A stretch of DNA of 64,000 nucleotides from Microbacterium sp. SLBN-154 (GCF_006715565.1 NZ_VFNL01000001.1:2356001-2420000), one strand, 5' to 3'. Counted from the first letter of the stretch, positions 1-9,020 are shown. A program made the numbers and translations. Notes: generated by a model from the sequence alone, not told the origin.

Positions 1-915
1 CCCGACGACTACGAGACCCGATTGATCTGGACCGTCCGCGACGGCGGGCGCATCGTGGGCCGCTGCGGCGTCGACCTCCCCCATGAGGAGGGGTCGACAC
101 TGGCCTTCTGGCAGGTCGAACTGCTCCGCGAGGTGTGGGATCGCGGGATCGGCTCAGCCGCCTACGACCTCGTCGAGGAGACAGCTCGGGCGCACGGCCG
201 CACCGTACTGCAGTCTTGGGCGGAGCACCCCGAGGCTCCGGGGCCGCGCCTGGCGGCGCCGACCGGCTTCGGCGACATACCGGAAGACCACGCGGCGAGG
301 TTCTACCTGCGGCACGGGTATGCGCTGCAGCAGGTCGAACGGGCCAGCGCCCTCGATCTGCGCGGTCCGTTCGATCGGATCGAGGAGCTCAACCGCGACG
401 CGCAGCGCGCCGCGTCGGACTACCGTGTCGTGCAGTGGTTCGCGCCCACCCCTCCGGAGTGGGTGGACGGCTACGCGTGGATGAAGTCGCGCATGTCGAC
501 CGATGCTCCGGCTGCCGATCTCCAGTTCGACGAGGAGACGTGGGACGCGGCGCGGATCGCTCTGCACGACGCGCGATACACCGACAGCGGACGTCTTCTC
601 CAGGTGACGGCAGCGCAGCACGTGGCCACCGGAGAGCTGTGCGCGTTCAACGAGTTGGTCATCGGCGCCGACCGCGCAGAGGCCTCGCACCAGGAGGACA
701 CGTTGGTTCTGAAGGCGCACCGGGGACACCGTCTGGGGATGCTCGTCAAGTGCGCCGGTCTTCTGTCGTGGCGCGAGGTCGCGCCGCAGTCGCCGCGCGT
801 ACTGACCTACAACGCCGAGGAGAACCGCCCGATGCTCGACATCAACGAGGCACTCGGGTTCCGCCCGATCGCCTACTCCGGCGCGTGGAAGAAGGTTCTC
901 GACCTCGCCGGCTGA
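1..915 (+). CDS. Tandem GNAT acetyltransferase, 5' end outside window
   Basis: The reading frame is open from base 1, so the true start lies left of the window; a TTG at 22 is only an internal possibility. About 305 codons are visible. Two GNAT-like halves can be seen. The first has the acetyl-CoA loop REVWDRGIGSAAYD near residue 45. The second has AHRGHRLGMLVK near residue 240, followed by NAEENRPMLDINEALGF, the usual GNAT tail in which an Asn is followed by a helix and a GF turn. Double-GNAT proteins of this build include mycothiol-synthase-like enzymes, but the substrate cannot be read from the sequence. The last 43 bases overlap the convergent 3' end of mutM. Family assignment is firm, function is not. 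Confidence 0.8.
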   Translation, partial: PDDYETRLIWTVRDGGRIVGRCGVDLPHEEGSTLAFWQVELLREVWDRGIGSAAYDLVEETARAHGRTVLQSWAEHPEAPGPRLAAPTGFGDIPEDHAARFYLRHGYALQQVERASALDLRGPFDRIEELNRDAQRAASDYRVVQWFAPTPPEWVDGYAWMKSRMSTDAPAADLQFDEETWDAARIALHDARYTDSGRLLQVTAAQHVATGELCAFNELVIGADRAEASHQEDTLVLKAHRGHRLGMLVKCAGLLSWREVAPQSPRVLTYNAEENRPMLDINEALGFRPIAYSGAWKKVLDLAG

Positions 916-1793
916 CATCTCGGGCAGAAATGGCTCGACCGGTTGGTGAACGACACGCGCACGATCGGACGGCCGCATCGAGGGCAGGGCTCCCCGGTGC
1001 GGCCGTACGCGTTGAGAGAGTGCGCGAAGTAGCCCGCCTGACCGTTGACGTTGACGTACTGCGCGTCGAAGCTCGTGCCCCCCTCGGCCAGCGCCTTCTC
1101 CAGAACCGCTCGCACTTCGGCGAGCAACCGGTTCACGCGCCGCGTGGGCAGCGTGTCGGCCGGCACCTCGGGATGCAGGCGCGCCGCCCACAGCGCCTCG
1201 TCGGCGTAGATGTTGCCGATGCCGCTGACGACGGTCTGGTCGAGCATCACGCGCTTGATCGCGGACTTCTTCCGGCCCAGGATGTCGCGGAACCGCGCGT
1301 CCCGGAATGCGGGGTCGAGCGGGTCGCGCGCGATGTGCGCCACCTGCCGCGGGACGCTGGCGAGCTCGGAGCCCGCGCCCCCGGGAGCGCCGTCAGCGGT
1401 GGGAAGAAGGGGGTCGACCGCCAGCGAGCCGAATGTGCGCTGATCGGCGAAGACGACGGCGAGTTCACCGTGAACGGGGTGACGGAGTTCGAACCGCACC
1501 CGTTCGTGACGTTCGATCGGCGACCCCGGCGAACGCAGCAGCATCTGTCCGCTCATGCCCAGATGTCCGACGACCGCCCGGTCGCTGCCTTCGAGGGGGA
1601 ACCAGAGGAACTTCCCGCGGCGCACGGTCGCCTCGACGCGCCGACCGGTGAGCTCGGCTTCGAAGTCGGCGGCGTCCCCGCCATGACGGGTCAGCGCGCG
1701 GACGTCCTGCACGATGACGCCGTCGATGAGCGATCCGCGCATGGCGGGGTCCAGCCCACGGCGGACGACCTCGACCTCGGGAAGCTCAGGCAT
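873..1793 (-). CDS. mutM: Formamidopyrimidine-DNA glycosylase
   Basis: A 306-residue bifunctional DNA glycosylase/AP lyase that removes 8-oxoguanine and FaPy bases. The ATG at 1793 gives the obligatory N-terminus MPELPEVE, where Pro2 is the nucleophile and Glu3 the catalytic acid. Lys61 in RRGK matches the conserved beta-hairpin lysine. The helix-two-turn-helix lies around VVSGIGNIYADEALW, and a C-terminal zinc finger has two CPRC pairs (CPRCGRP and FCPRCQ). The open frame extends upstream into rnc but has no homology there. The start overlaps the end of rnc by 8 bp, so translation is probably coupled. The tail after the zinc finger is a little longer than usual and runs 43 bp into the convergent GNAT gene. 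Confidence 0.96.
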   Translation of the reverse strand: MPELPEVEVVRRGLDPAMRGSLIDGVIVQDVRALTRHGGDAADFEAELTGRRVEATVRRGKFLWFPLEGSDRAVVGHLGMSGQMLLRSPGSPIERHERVRFELRHPVHGELAVVFADQRTFGSLAVDPLLPTADGAPGGAGSELASVPRQVAHIARDPLDPAFRDARFRDILGRKKSAIKRVMLDQTVVSGIGNIYADEALWAARLHPEVPADTLPTRRVNRLLAEVRAVLEKALAEGGTSFDAQYVNVNGQAGYFAHSLNAYGRTGEPCPRCGRPIVRVSFTNRSSHFCPRCQPARSRTFFHAPE

Positions 1794-2517
1794 CGACGCC
1801 GCGGGCGTCGATCGGGTCGGACAGCTCGCGCCACGCCAGGAGGGCGGCTGCCATCTCGGCGTGCTTCTTGCTCGTGCCCGTGCCCCGGGTCTCGGTCTGC
1901 CCGACCCGCACCCGCGCGGTGAAGACGCGATCGTGATCGGGGCCAGTTGCGGAGATCTCGTAGGCAGGCGGACCGAATCCGCGACGAGCGGCGAGCTCCT
2001 GCAGGCTCGTCTTCGGGTCGACGGCGGCGCCGTAGCGCTCGGGGTCGGCCAACAGCGGGTCGACGAGCCGCAGCACCAGGGCCGTGGCCGCATCGGGTCC
2101 GGCGGACAGGTAGGCGGCGCCGATGACCGCCTCCGTCGCGTCGGCGAGGATGGAGTCCTTCTTCCGTCCGCCGGTGAGTTCCTCACCGCGACCGAGCAGC
2201 ACGTGCTCGCCCAGCCCGATGCGGCGTGCGACCTCGGCAAGGGCGACGGTCGAGACGACGCTCGCACGCCGCTTGGCCAGCTGCCCCTCTTCGAGGTCGG
2301 GATGCCGCGTGTACAGACGTACGGTCACCGCTTGCCCGAGGATGGCATCCCCGAGGAACTCGAGTCGCTCGTTATGGGGAACCCCGCCATGCTCGTAGGC
2401 CCAAGAACGATGGGTCAGTGCCAGCAGCAGAAGCTCGGGGTCGATCTCGACCCCGAGCTTCTGTGTGAGTGCGTCCAGCGGCGGGTGCGCCGGCGTGGCG
2501 TCGGTACGGTGGGTCAC
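1786..2517 (-). CDS. rnc: Ribonuclease III
   Basis: A 243-residue double-stranded-RNA endonuclease for rRNA and mRNA processing. The family signature NERLEFLGDAIL is at about 49-60, with catalytic acidic residues at about 53 and 57. The second acidic pair is in DATEAVIGAAYL (about 126-137). A dsRNA-binding domain fills the C-terminal third, from about 165. The start is GTG at 2517. It lies 19 bp downstream of rpmF and runs 8 bp into mutM, the conserved yceD-rpmF-rnc-mutM order of Gram-positive genomes, so the four are probably one transcription unit. Confidence 0.96.
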   Translation of the reverse strand: MTHRTDATPAHPPLDALTQKLGVEIDPELLLLALTHRSWAYEHGGVPHNERLEFLGDAILGQAVTVRLYTRHPDLEEGQLAKRRASVVSTVALAEVARRIGLGEHVLLGRGEELTGGRKKDSILADATEAVIGAAYLSAGPDAATALVLRLVDPLLADPERYGAAVDPKTSLQELAARRGFGPPAYEISATGPDHDRVFTARVRVGQTETRGTGTSKKHAEMAAALLAWRELSDPIDARGVDA

Positions 2518-2536
2518 CGAGTGCGCAACGGGCCGA

Positions 2537-2746
2537 TCAGACGTCGGCGACCTTGCGGCCCTTGTACTCCAGGAACAGCTCGGTGCCCTGCGAGTCGGTG
2601 ACGACCTTCGCCTGGTGCGGACGGCTGTAGACGACCTTGCCGTTCTCGACGGTCTTGACCAGCGTGGGGGCCTCGGCCTTCCACTGCGCGCGGCGCGAAC
2701 GGGTGTTCGAGCGGGAGACCTTCCGCTTCGGGGGGTTACCTGCCAT
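2537..2746 (-). CDS. rpmF: 50S ribosomal protein bL32
   Basis: A 69-residue protein of the large ribosomal subunit. It begins [19 protein letters not shown], the typical basic bL32 N-terminus. There are no cysteines, so this is the zinc-independent (C-minus) form rather than the four-Cys zinc-ribbon form. It starts 2 bp after the yceD stop, and yceD-rpmF pairing is very widely conserved. Confidence 0.97.
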   Translation of the reverse strand: MAGNPPKRKVSRSNTRSRRAQWKAEAPTLVKTVENGKVVYSRPHQAKVVTDSQGTELFLEYKGRKVADV

Positions 2747-2748
2747 GG

Positions 2749-3339
2749 CTAGCTCTTCTCTGTGTTCTCAGCGCGGGGCGCTGGGTTCTCGTCACGGTCC
2801 TGCGGCCCGGGGGCCGCGACCGCGTCGTGGTCGATGTAGTCCTGGAGCGCTGCCCACCGGGGATCGATCGGCTCAGCGTTCGGTTCGGCGTCTGATGCCC
2901 GCCGGACACCCGTGACCGGATCGAGGCCGGGGCAATCCGGCTCACACACCGGTTGGAAGGGAAGCGACAGGACGACCGCATCCCTGACCAGAGTTTCAAG
3001 ATCCACGTGGTCGTCTTGAACCTCGAAGTCAGTTTCCTCCGACCCAGAATACGCGAAAAGCTCCTGGAACTCGACTTCGACGCCCTCGGCGATGTCTCGG
3101 AGGCATCGTCCGCACACCCCGGAGAAGGTCGTGTGCGCCTCGCCCGACACGAGGATGCCCTCGTGGACGGACTCGAGCCGCACATCCAGCTCCAGCGGCT
3201 CTGACGCCGGGACCGCGACGAGACCCTCGCCCCACTTCTCCGGGACGGTCAGATCGAGGCGGAACTCGCGCATCTCGCCCGGTCGGCGGACGATGTCGCG
3301 CACCGGAATGACGAAGGGTCCGTTCAGCCGTCTGGTCAC
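2749..3339 (-). CDS. YceD/DUF177 family protein
   Basis: A 196-residue YceD (DUF177) protein. The family is linked by gene order to rpmF and is implicated in 23S rRNA accumulation, but its molecular role is poorly defined. Two cysteine clusters typical of the family are visible: CGRCLRD near 75 and CEPDCPGLD near 133. The C-terminus is acidic and low in complexity. The start is GTG at 3339, with a TAACAT hexamer (3353-3348 on the minus strand) 8 nt upstream and no Shine-Dalgarno, so the mRNA may be leaderless. Confidence 0.9.
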   Translation of the reverse strand: MTRRLNGPFVIPVRDIVRRPGEMREFRLDLTVPEKWGEGLVAVPASEPLELDVRLESVHEGILVSGEAHTTFSGVCGRCLRDIAEGVEVEFQELFAYSGSEETDFEVQDDHVDLETLVRDAVVLSLPFQPVCEPDCPGLDPVTGVRRASDAEPNAEPIDPRWAALQDYIDHDAVAAPGPQDRDENPAPRAENTEKS

Positions 3340-3374
3340 GGGCGACCATGTTACCCGCCCAGCGAGCGTGCGGC

Positions 3375-3872
3375 TCAGCCCGACAGGTCGTGCGCGACCA
3401 GGAATCGCGCGACGGCGGGCGGAACGAAGGGCGACACGTCACCGCCGAGGGCGGCCACCTGGCGCACGAGCGAGCTCGAAACCATGGCGTGCGCCGGATC
3501 GGGAAGCAGGAAGACGGTTTCAACGTGGGCGAGGTGGCGGTTCACGATCGCCATCGGGGTCTCGTAGGCCACGTCGACCTGGGAGCGGATGCCCTTCACG
3601 AGCACACCGGCGTCGACGTCGGCGGCGTAGTCCACGAGCAGCCCCATGCTCCACGAGGCGATGATCACCTCGCTGTCGATGTCGCTCTCGGCGACCGACT
3701 GCTCGAGGAGCGACAGCCGCTGCGCGATCGGCAGCATCGCCTCCTTGTCGGGGTTGTGCACCACGAGGACGTGCAGCTGGTCGTACAGGCGCGCCGCGCG
3801 GCGGATGACATCGAGGTGACCGAGCGTCGGCGGGTCGAACGATCCGGGGACGACGGCGATCCTGCTGTTCAT
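3375..3872 (-). CDS. coaD: Phosphopantetheine adenylyltransferase
   Basis: A 165-residue enzyme catalysing the fourth step of CoA biosynthesis: 4'-phosphopantetheine plus ATP gives dephospho-CoA. The nucleotidyltransferase motif [10 protein letters not shown] occupies residues 10-19, with the TLGH catalytic His at 19. The second motif, SSSLVRQ (the ISSTxIR equivalent), is near residue 133. Length is normal for the family. A -10 hexamer sits 6 nt upstream of the ATG. coaD lies between yceD and recG, an order shared with many actinobacteria, although here rsmD has moved to the far side of recG and lies on the other strand. Confidence 0.96.
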   Translation of the reverse strand: MNSRIAVVPGSFDPPTLGHLDVIRRAARLYDQLHVLVVHNPDKEAMLPIAQRLSLLEQSVAESDIDSEVIIASWSMGLLVDYAADVDAGVLVKGIRSQVDVAYETPMAIVNRHLAHVETVFLLPDPAHAMVSSSLVRQVAALGGDVSPFVPPAVARFLVAHDLSG

Positions 3873-3878
3873 TGGACC

Positions 3879-3884
3879 ACCCTA
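3879..3884 (-). promoter_or_regulatory. -10 hexamer of coaD (leaderless type)
   Basis: TAGGGT on the minus strand, 6 nt before the coaD ATG; no SD lies in the gap. No clear -35. Confidence 0.5.
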
Positions 3885-3948
3885 TCGACGGGCCGCGCTG
3901 CCTCCCCGACACGGCGCATTCCGTCCGCGCGGCTGGCGAGGTCCGCGT

Positions 3949-6147
3949 TCAGGTCCGCGCGAGCGCGGCGCGCTCGACATTGCCGATCCGCCTTTCGATC
4001 GCCGCGGACACCGCCGGATGCCGCAGCAGCGCAGGATCGTCCGAGATCACCGTCTCCGCCGCGCGCCGAGCCGCCGAGATGAGGTCGGCGTCACGGGCCA
4101 CCCGCAGCAGGCGGAGCGAGGAGCGCGCACCCGACTGGAGGTCGCCGAGCACGTCGCCTTCACCGCGGAGGTCGAGATCGACTTCGGCGAGCTCGAAGCC
4201 GTCGAGGGTGGCGGCGACCGCCTCGACGCGTTGACGTGCGAGCGAGCCATGCTCGGCCTCGGTGACCAGCAGACACAGCCCCGGGACGCCCCCACGCCCC
4301 ACGCGTCCCCGCAGCTGGTGCAGCTGAGACACCCCGAAGCGATCGGCTTCGAGGATCACCATGGTCGACGCGTTCGCGACGTCGACTCCCACCTCGACGA
4401 CCGTCGTGGCCACCAGGACATCGATCTCCCCGCGCGCGAACGACTGCATGATGTCGTCCTTCTGCTCCGACGGGAGCTTGCCGTGCACCATCGCCACCCG
4501 GATGTCGGCGAAGGCGGGATGGCGCGAGAGCAGCTCGACGACCTGCACGACACCCCAGTGGGTACGACCGGCGTCCGCGGTGCGGGGCGCACCCTTCTCC
4601 TGCACGGGAGGGACGTCTTCCGCTGCATCGGGGATCGGCGCCTCATCGTCGACGACGTCTGCGTCGGCGTCGATCGCGGCGGTCACCACGAACGCCTGCC
4701 GACCCTGGGCGACCTCTTCGGCGACGCGTTCCCAGACCCGTCCGAACCATGCGGGACGCTCGGCGAGCGGTGCGACGTGCGTGGTGATGCCCGCGCGGCC
4801 GGCCGGCATCGAGCGGATCGTCGACACATCCAGATCGCCGAACACCGTCATCGCCACGGTGCGCGGAATCGGTGTGGCGGTGAGGACCAGCACGTGAGGC
4901 GCGGTGCCCTTGGCGCGCAGCGCCTCGCGCTGCTCGACTCCGAAGCGATGCTGCTCGTCGATCACGACCAGTCCCAGGTCGGCGAACGTGGTCGAGTCGC
5001 TGAGCAGAGCATGCGTGCCGACGACGATGCGGGCTTGCCCCGACGCGGCGCGCAGGGCTGCCTTGCGCCGATCCGCGGCGGGAAGCTGTCCGGTCAGCAG
5101 AGTGGGCATGAGTTCGGGGGCGAGAACCGGTCCGAGCATGCGTGCGATCGACCGCACGTGCTGGGCGGCCAGGACTTCGGTCGGCGCGATGAGGGCCGAC
5201 TGACCACCCGATTGCGCGACCTGCAGCATCGCCCGCAGTGCGACGAGGGTCTTACCCGAACCGACCTCGCCCTGGACGAGGCGATTCATCGGCCATCCGC
5301 CCACGAGGTCGCGCGCGATCTGCTCGCCCGCCGCCTCCTGATCACTGGTCAGGGCGAACGGCAGTCCCGCGTCGAAACGCTCGAGCAGGTCGCCGGGCAC
5401 CCGCGCGGTCGCCGACATCGCGCGCACGAACTGCCGCTGCTGAAACAGCGCCGCCTGGAGAACGAACGCCTCCTGCATGCGGAGGGTCTCGCGCGCGGCG
5501 TCGACCTGTTCGAGGAAATCGGGCCGGTGGATGCGCTCCAGCGCGGTTCGTGCGTCCAGGAGCCCGTGTGCTCGTCGCAGCGGCTCGGGCACGGGGTCGT
5601 CGAAGGGGCCCAGCACGTCCAGAACGACACCGACGGTCTTCGCCACGAGGAAGCTCGGCACGGTCGCAGTGGCGGGATAGATCGGAATCGGGAGGTTCGC
5701 CGTCGCCTCTGCGGTCATCCGTGCGGTCTCCTCGTCGTCGAAGAGCTCGTACACCGGATGGGCGAGCTGGAAGTGGCCCCGGTACTCGCTGACCTTTCCG
5801 GCGAAGATGCCGCGACGGCCGGGCGTGAGGTCGCCGAGACGCCATTTCTGATTGAAGAAGGTCAGTGTCAGCGTGCCGTTCCCGTCGCTGATCTTGGCCT
5901 CGACCAGGGACCCGCGACGATTGCGCATCGGACGATCGGTGACGCTCTGGACCTCGGCGACGATCGTCACCGGTTCACCCAGGGGCAGGGAGGCGATCGG
6001 CGTCAGCTCGCCCCGCAGCGCGTATCGACGCGGATAGTGCGAGAGGAGATGCTCGATCGTACGCATTCCGAACGCGCGCTCGAACAGCTTGGCGGTCTTG
6101 CCGCCCACGACCGCGTCCAGACGCGACTCGAGTGCGATGGACGGCAT
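3949..6147 (-). CDS. recG: ATP-dependent DNA helicase RecG
   Basis: A 732-residue superfamily 2 helicase that remodels stalled forks and Holliday junctions. There is an N-terminal wedge/OB-fold region to about 200. The helicase core has Walker A GEVGSGKT near 296, the DEQH box near 395, and motif VI LHQLRGRVGRGG near 615. An acidic insertion, from ADADVVDDEA to about PPVQEK, interrupts the second RecA-like domain near 485-515; such inserts occur in actinobacterial RecG. A TACACT hexamer lies 6 nt before the ATG with no Shine-Dalgarno. The antisense strand carries a very long open frame that is only a codon-bias shadow. Confidence 0.96.
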   Translation of the reverse strand: MPSIALESRLDAVVGGKTAKLFERAFGMRTIEHLLSHYPRRYALRGELTPIASLPLGEPVTIVAEVQSVTDRPMRNRRGSLVEAKISDGNGTLTLTFFNQKWRLGDLTPGRRGIFAGKVSEYRGHFQLAHPVYELFDDEETARMTAEATANLPIPIYPATATVPSFLVAKTVGVVLDVLGPFDDPVPEPLRRAHGLLDARTALERIHRPDFLEQVDAARETLRMQEAFVLQAALFQQRQFVRAMSATARVPGDLLERFDAGLPFALTSDQEAAGEQIARDLVGGWPMNRLVQGEVGSGKTLVALRAMLQVAQSGGQSALIAPTEVLAAQHVRSIARMLGPVLAPELMPTLLTGQLPAADRRKAALRAASGQARIVVGTHALLSDSTTFADLGLVVIDEQHRFGVEQREALRAKGTAPHVLVLTATPIPRTVAMTVFGDLDVSTIRSMPAGRAGITTHVAPLAERPAWFGRVWERVAEEVAQGRQAFVVTAAIDADADVVDDEAPIPDAAEDVPPVQEKGAPRTADAGRTHWGVVQVVELLSRHPAFADIRVAMVHGKLPSEQKDDIMQSFARGEIDVLVATTVVEVGVDVANASTMVILEADRFGVSQLHQLRGRVGRGGVPGLCLLVTEAEHGSLARQRVEAVAATLDGFELAEVDLDLRGEGDVLGDLQSGARSSLRLLRVARDADLISAARRAAETVISDDPALLRHPAVSAAIERRIGNVERAALART

Positions 6148-6153
6148 ATCTCG

Positions 6154-6159
6154 AGTGTA
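6154..6159 (-). promoter_or_regulatory. -10 hexamer of recG (leaderless type)
   Basis: TACACT on the minus strand, followed by CGAGAT and then the recG ATG. Confidence 0.5.
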
Positions 6160-6197
6160 GGGAGCGCCGCCGACAACGACCCCTCGCGATCTCCGGC

Positions 6198-6785
6198 TCA
6201 GCTGAAGATCTGCGACGCGATGTCCGAGAGGAATGCGCGACCGTTGCGGTTGGCCGGCGCGTAGTAAATCCAGACGTCGTCACGTGCGACGACGAACTCC
6301 TCCGTATCCGGGCCCGCGCCGGGAAGCTCGCAGAACTGGGCGCCGAAGTCATCGGCGACCTGGCAGCTGTATCCCTCATCGGGAAGCGTCGCGACGGCGG
6401 CGGCGACCGCATCCGGGGTCGCGGTGCTGATCAGCACGAGCAGACCCGTGGCGTCACCGACGATCCAGTCGCAGCCGAGCACCAGCGTCGCTCCGTCCGG
6501 CGCCGGGCGGACGAAGCCCTGTCCGTCGCTCTGGAGCGTCATGTCGCCGACCATCTCCTGACGCGACGTCTCGCTGCCCAGCTCGTTGCAGTCCGTGGGG
6601 ATCGTCACCGTCGCCGTCGGGGACTCGCTCGGCGACTCGCTCGGCGATTCGGTCGGCGACGCGCTGGGCTCGCTGGTCGGGGTGGACGTCGGCGTCGGGG
6701 CAGGCTCCGGCGCACATCCGGCCAGGAGAGCGAGAGCGAGAGCCGCTCCGGCGATCGCGGTGAGGGAACGGTGGCGCTGAGACAT
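6198..6785 (-). CDS. Secreted lipoprotein with Ser/Pro/Thr-rich linker
   Basis: A 195-residue putative lipoprotein of unknown function. The ATG at 6785 is chosen because a strong SD (GCAGGAG) lies just upstream and it directly begins a signal peptide; the open frame continues further but into non-coding sequence. Features in order: basic n-region (SQRHRS), hydrophobic core, lipobox LLAGC near residue 23, a linker of repeated SES/SPT units (about 30-58), then a globular domain of about 135 residues with four cysteines that could form disulfides. I do not recognise the domain. It lies between recG and rsmD, where M. tuberculosis has no equivalent that I recall. Confidence 0.75.
   Translation of the reverse strand: MSQRHRSLTAIAGAALALALLAGCAPEPAPTPTSTPTSEPSASPTESPSESPSESPTATVTIPTDCNELGSETSRQEMVGDMTLQSDGQGFVRPAPDGATLVLGCDWIVGDATGLLVLISTATPDAVAAAVATLPDEGYSCQVADDFGAQFCELPGAGPDTEEFVVARDDVWIYYAPANRNGRAFLSDIASQIFS
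6621..6666. repeat. 12-bp tandem repeat in lipoprotein linker
   Basis: Nearly four copies of a 12-bp unit close to GGCGACTCGCTC, with one to three changes per copy. They encode the Ser-Pro-Ser-Glu type linker repeats, and copy number could vary by slippage. Confidence 0.7.
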
Positions 6786-6909
6786 CGACGGCTCCTGCAG
6801 GCGTGGACGGGGTGCGGACGAATCCCGCCCGGCACGCGTCATCCTAGGGACAGCCGGGACGCCGCCGCCGCAGGCGGCGTGTCGTGTCGCGATCGGTATC
6901 GTGGAGCCC

Positions 6910-7512
6910 GTGACCCGCATCATCTCCGGACGGGCCGGCTCGCTCACCCTCGACGTCCCCGATGCCGGGACGCGGCCGACGAGCGATCGGGTCCGGGAGT
7001 CGCTCTTCAACGCCCTGAGCGCGTCAGACCTCCTCCGCGGCACTCGGGTGCTGGATCTCTACGCGGGTTCGGGCGCGCTCGGGCTCGAGGCCGCCAGTCG
7101 CGGGGCGAAGACGGTCGACCTCGTCGAGAAGGCCCCGCGCGCGGTGACGGTGATCCGCAGGAACGTCGCGCGCATACATACCGCGCTGCGCGGAGGGCCT
7201 GAAGCCGCCCGGATCGCCGTCCACCGCACCGCGGTCGACACGTACCTGCGCTCGGCGCCCGTCGGCGTCTTCGATCTGGTCTTCCTCGACCCTCCGTACG
7301 ACCTCTCCGACGCCGAGCTGAGCACCGCCCTGGAACTCCTCGTCCCCGCCCTCTCGCCGGGGGCGACGGTGATCGTCGAACGCGCCGCGAGGTCGGCGCC
7401 CCCTGCCTGGCCCGCGGGCCTCGTGCCCGATCGCGATCGCCGCTACGGCGACACCGCGCTGTGGTGGGCCGTGCGCGGCGCTCAGCCCGCGACCGCGTCC
7501 CAGTCGCGGTAG
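6910..7512 (+). CDS. rsmD: 16S rRNA (guanine(966)-N2)-methyltransferase
   Basis: A 200-residue SAM-dependent methyltransferase modifying G966 of 16S rRNA. The start chosen is GTG 6910, giving TRIISG, the usual RsmD N-terminus. A second GTG, at 6901, is possible, but a TATCGT hexamer at 6897-6902 would place the transcription start exactly at 6910. The SAM-binding motif is VLDLYAGSGALGLEA (about 47-61) and the catalytic N6/N2 methylase motif is FLDPPYD (about 127-133). RsmD normally neighbours coaD; here it is separated from it by recG and the lipoprotein. The 3' end overlaps convergent thiL by 31 bp. Confidence 0.94.
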   Translation: MTRIISGRAGSLTLDVPDAGTRPTSDRVRESLFNALSASDLLRGTRVLDLYAGSGALGLEAASRGAKTVDLVEKAPRAVTVIRRNVARIHTALRGGPEAARIAVHRTAVDTYLRSAPVGVFDLVFLDPPYDLSDAELSTALELLVPALSPGATVIVERAARSAPPAWPAGLVPDRDRRYGDTALWWAVRGAQPATASQSR

Positions 7513-8462
7513 GGGTCCCAGCCGCCCCGTCCGTCGTAGGGCGTGCCATCGACGAGGAGCGGATGGTCTCCGGCGACGCCGACGCGACCGATGACCCGGA
7601 ATCCGGGCGCGGGCCCGAGCGCGGCGGGAAAGGTCGCCAGCAGCGCGTGGTCCTCCCCGCCGGCCAGCGCGACCCCCGGGTCGGGTCCAATCGCGTCGGT
7701 GTGCAGCTCGAGGGTGACGTCGGAAGCGCGGGCGAGGCGGCCGGCATCCAGGGCCAGTCCGTCCGAGACGTCCATCATCGCCGTCGCACCGTGCGACGCC
7801 GCGGCGACGCCTGCCGCGATCGGCGGACGCGGACGCAGCTGGGCGTCCACGAGCGCGGCGTCGGCCTCGGTCAGCGAGGTGATCGCGACCGGCCGTCCGT
7901 CCACGCGGAACCGGTCGAAGAGGATGGCCAGACCCCGCGCAGCCTTCCCCAGTTCCCCGCAGACGGCCACCACGTCGCCGGGGCGCGCACCGCGACGCGT
8001 GACCGGTGCGGATCCATCGAGCACCCCGAGGGCGGTCACCGCGATCGTCAAGGTGTCCGAGACGGTGAGGTCCCCTCCCTCGACCGCGGCGCCGGGCGCC
8101 AGTTGGTCGCACCCGGCGCGCAGACCGTCGGCGATCCCCTCCACGAAGGAGGCGGGCGTGTGATCGGGCATCGCCAGGGCGACGAGCAGCGCGGTGGGTC
8201 GCGCACCCATCGCCGCGATGTCGGCGAGGTTCACCGCGGCGGCCTTCCACCCGAGGTCCTCCGCCGACGACCACGCGAGGCGGAAGTCGGGGCCGTGGAC
8301 GAGGGTGTCGACACTGGCGACGATGCGGCCGCCCGGTGCGGCGAGCACGGCCGCGTCGTCCCCCGGGCCGAGGAGCGCGCGCGAGGGAGCGAGACGACCC
8401 AGGATGCGGGTGAGGATCTCGCCCTCGGTCAGGTCGCCGACGACAGGGTCCGGAACACTCAC
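7482..8462 (-). CDS. thiL: Thiamine-phosphate kinase
   Basis: A 326-residue enzyme phosphorylating thiamine monophosphate to the active cofactor thiamine diphosphate. ATP and metal motifs of the PurM/ThiL fold are visible: GPGDDAAV near 32, SVDTLVHG near 50, NLADIAAMGA near 78, EGGDLTVSD near 125 and the late DVSDGLALDAG near 225. The start is GTG, with TACGGT on the minus strand 6 nt upstream and no SD. It is divergent from the DUF3515 lipoprotein, with only 41 bp between the two start codons, and converges on rsmD with a 31-bp overlap. Confidence 0.95.
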   Translation of the reverse strand: MSVPDPVVGDLTEGEILTRILGRLAPSRALLGPGDDAAVLAAPGGRIVASVDTLVHGPDFRLAWSSAEDLGWKAAAVNLADIAAMGARPTALLVALAMPDHTPASFVEGIADGLRAGCDQLAPGAAVEGGDLTVSDTLTIAVTALGVLDGSAPVTRRGARPGDVVAVCGELGKAARGLAILFDRFRVDGRPVAITSLTEADAALVDAQLRPRPPIAAGVAAASHGATAMMDVSDGLALDAGRLARASDVTLELHTDAIGPDPGVALAGGEDHALLATFPAALGPAPGFRVIGRVGVAGDHPLLVDGTPYDGRGGWDPYRDWDAVAG

Positions 8463-8468
8463 CGTCTC

Positions 8469-8497
8469 ACCGTACCCACCGAGGACGGGGTTAGCCT
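8469..8497. promoter_or_regulatory. Back-to-back promoters of thiL and DUF3515 gene
   Basis: TACGGT (8474-8469, minus) lies 6 nt before the thiL GTG and TAGCCT (8492-8497, plus) lies 6 nt before the DUF3515 GTG. The -10 elements are 17 bp apart, so polymerases on the two promoters would exclude each other. Confidence 0.5.
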
Positions 8498-8503
8498 GGT
8501 CGG

Positions 8504-8980
8504 GTGCCCTTCCCCCGTCATCGTCTGCCGTTCGTCGCGCTCGCGATCGGCGCGGCCCTGATGCTGTCGTCGTGCGCGGGGACGGTGTCCGTTCCCGCTG
8601 CCGACGGCGCCGATGACCCGCTCTGCGCGGAGGTGACCGTCCGCCTGCCCGCCGAGGTCGACGGACAGGAGCGCCGGTGGACCGACGCGCAGGCGACCGG
8701 CGCGTGGGGCACGCCGACCTCCGTCATCCTCACCTGCGGCGTGGAACCCCCGGGACCGACCGAGGCGCGGTGCATCACGATCGGCGGAGTGGACTGGATC
8801 GTCGACGAGAGCGATCCGCCCCGCTATCTCATCCGCAGCTATGGACGCACACCCGCGGTCGAGGTCTACGCCGACAACAGCGTCGTCTCCCCCAACGAGG
8901 TGCTGTCCACCCTCGGACCGATCGTGTCGCAGCTCCCCCGCGAATCCGAGTGCACCTCGACCGAGACGCTGCTGGACTGA
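8504..8980 (+). CDS. DUF3515 family lipoprotein
   Basis: A 158-residue exported protein. It has a signal peptide with lipobox LSSC (Cys near 24), then a DUF3515 domain with four further cysteines spaced like two disulfides (LCAEV, LTCGV, ARCIT, SECTS). The family has no assigned function but is found next to ddl and thiL across actinobacteria; from memory, Rv2980 holds this position in M. tuberculosis. This suggests an envelope role but proves nothing. Its 3' end faces ddl with a 40-bp gap. Confidence 0.85.
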   Translation: MPFPRHRLPFVALAIGAALMLSSCAGTVSVPAADGADDPLCAEVTVRLPAEVDGQERRWTDAQATGAWGTPTSVILTCGVEPPGPTEARCITIGGVDWIVDESDPPRYLIRSYGRTPAVEVYADNSVVSPNEVLSTLGPIVSQLPRESECTSTETLLD

Positions 8981-9020
8981 CGCCGCTCGACGGCGATCGC
9001 CGAACGGGCGCGGATGCCGC

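Noticed and set aside
1794..2267. N-terminal extension of the mutM frame
   Set aside because: It lies inside rnc, and MutM requires Pro as residue 2, met only by the start at 1793.
4018..6264. 748-codon open frame antisense to recG
   Set aside because: Arg/His/Asp-rich translation without domains, fully opposite a clear recG; long antisense frames are expected in DNA this GC-rich.
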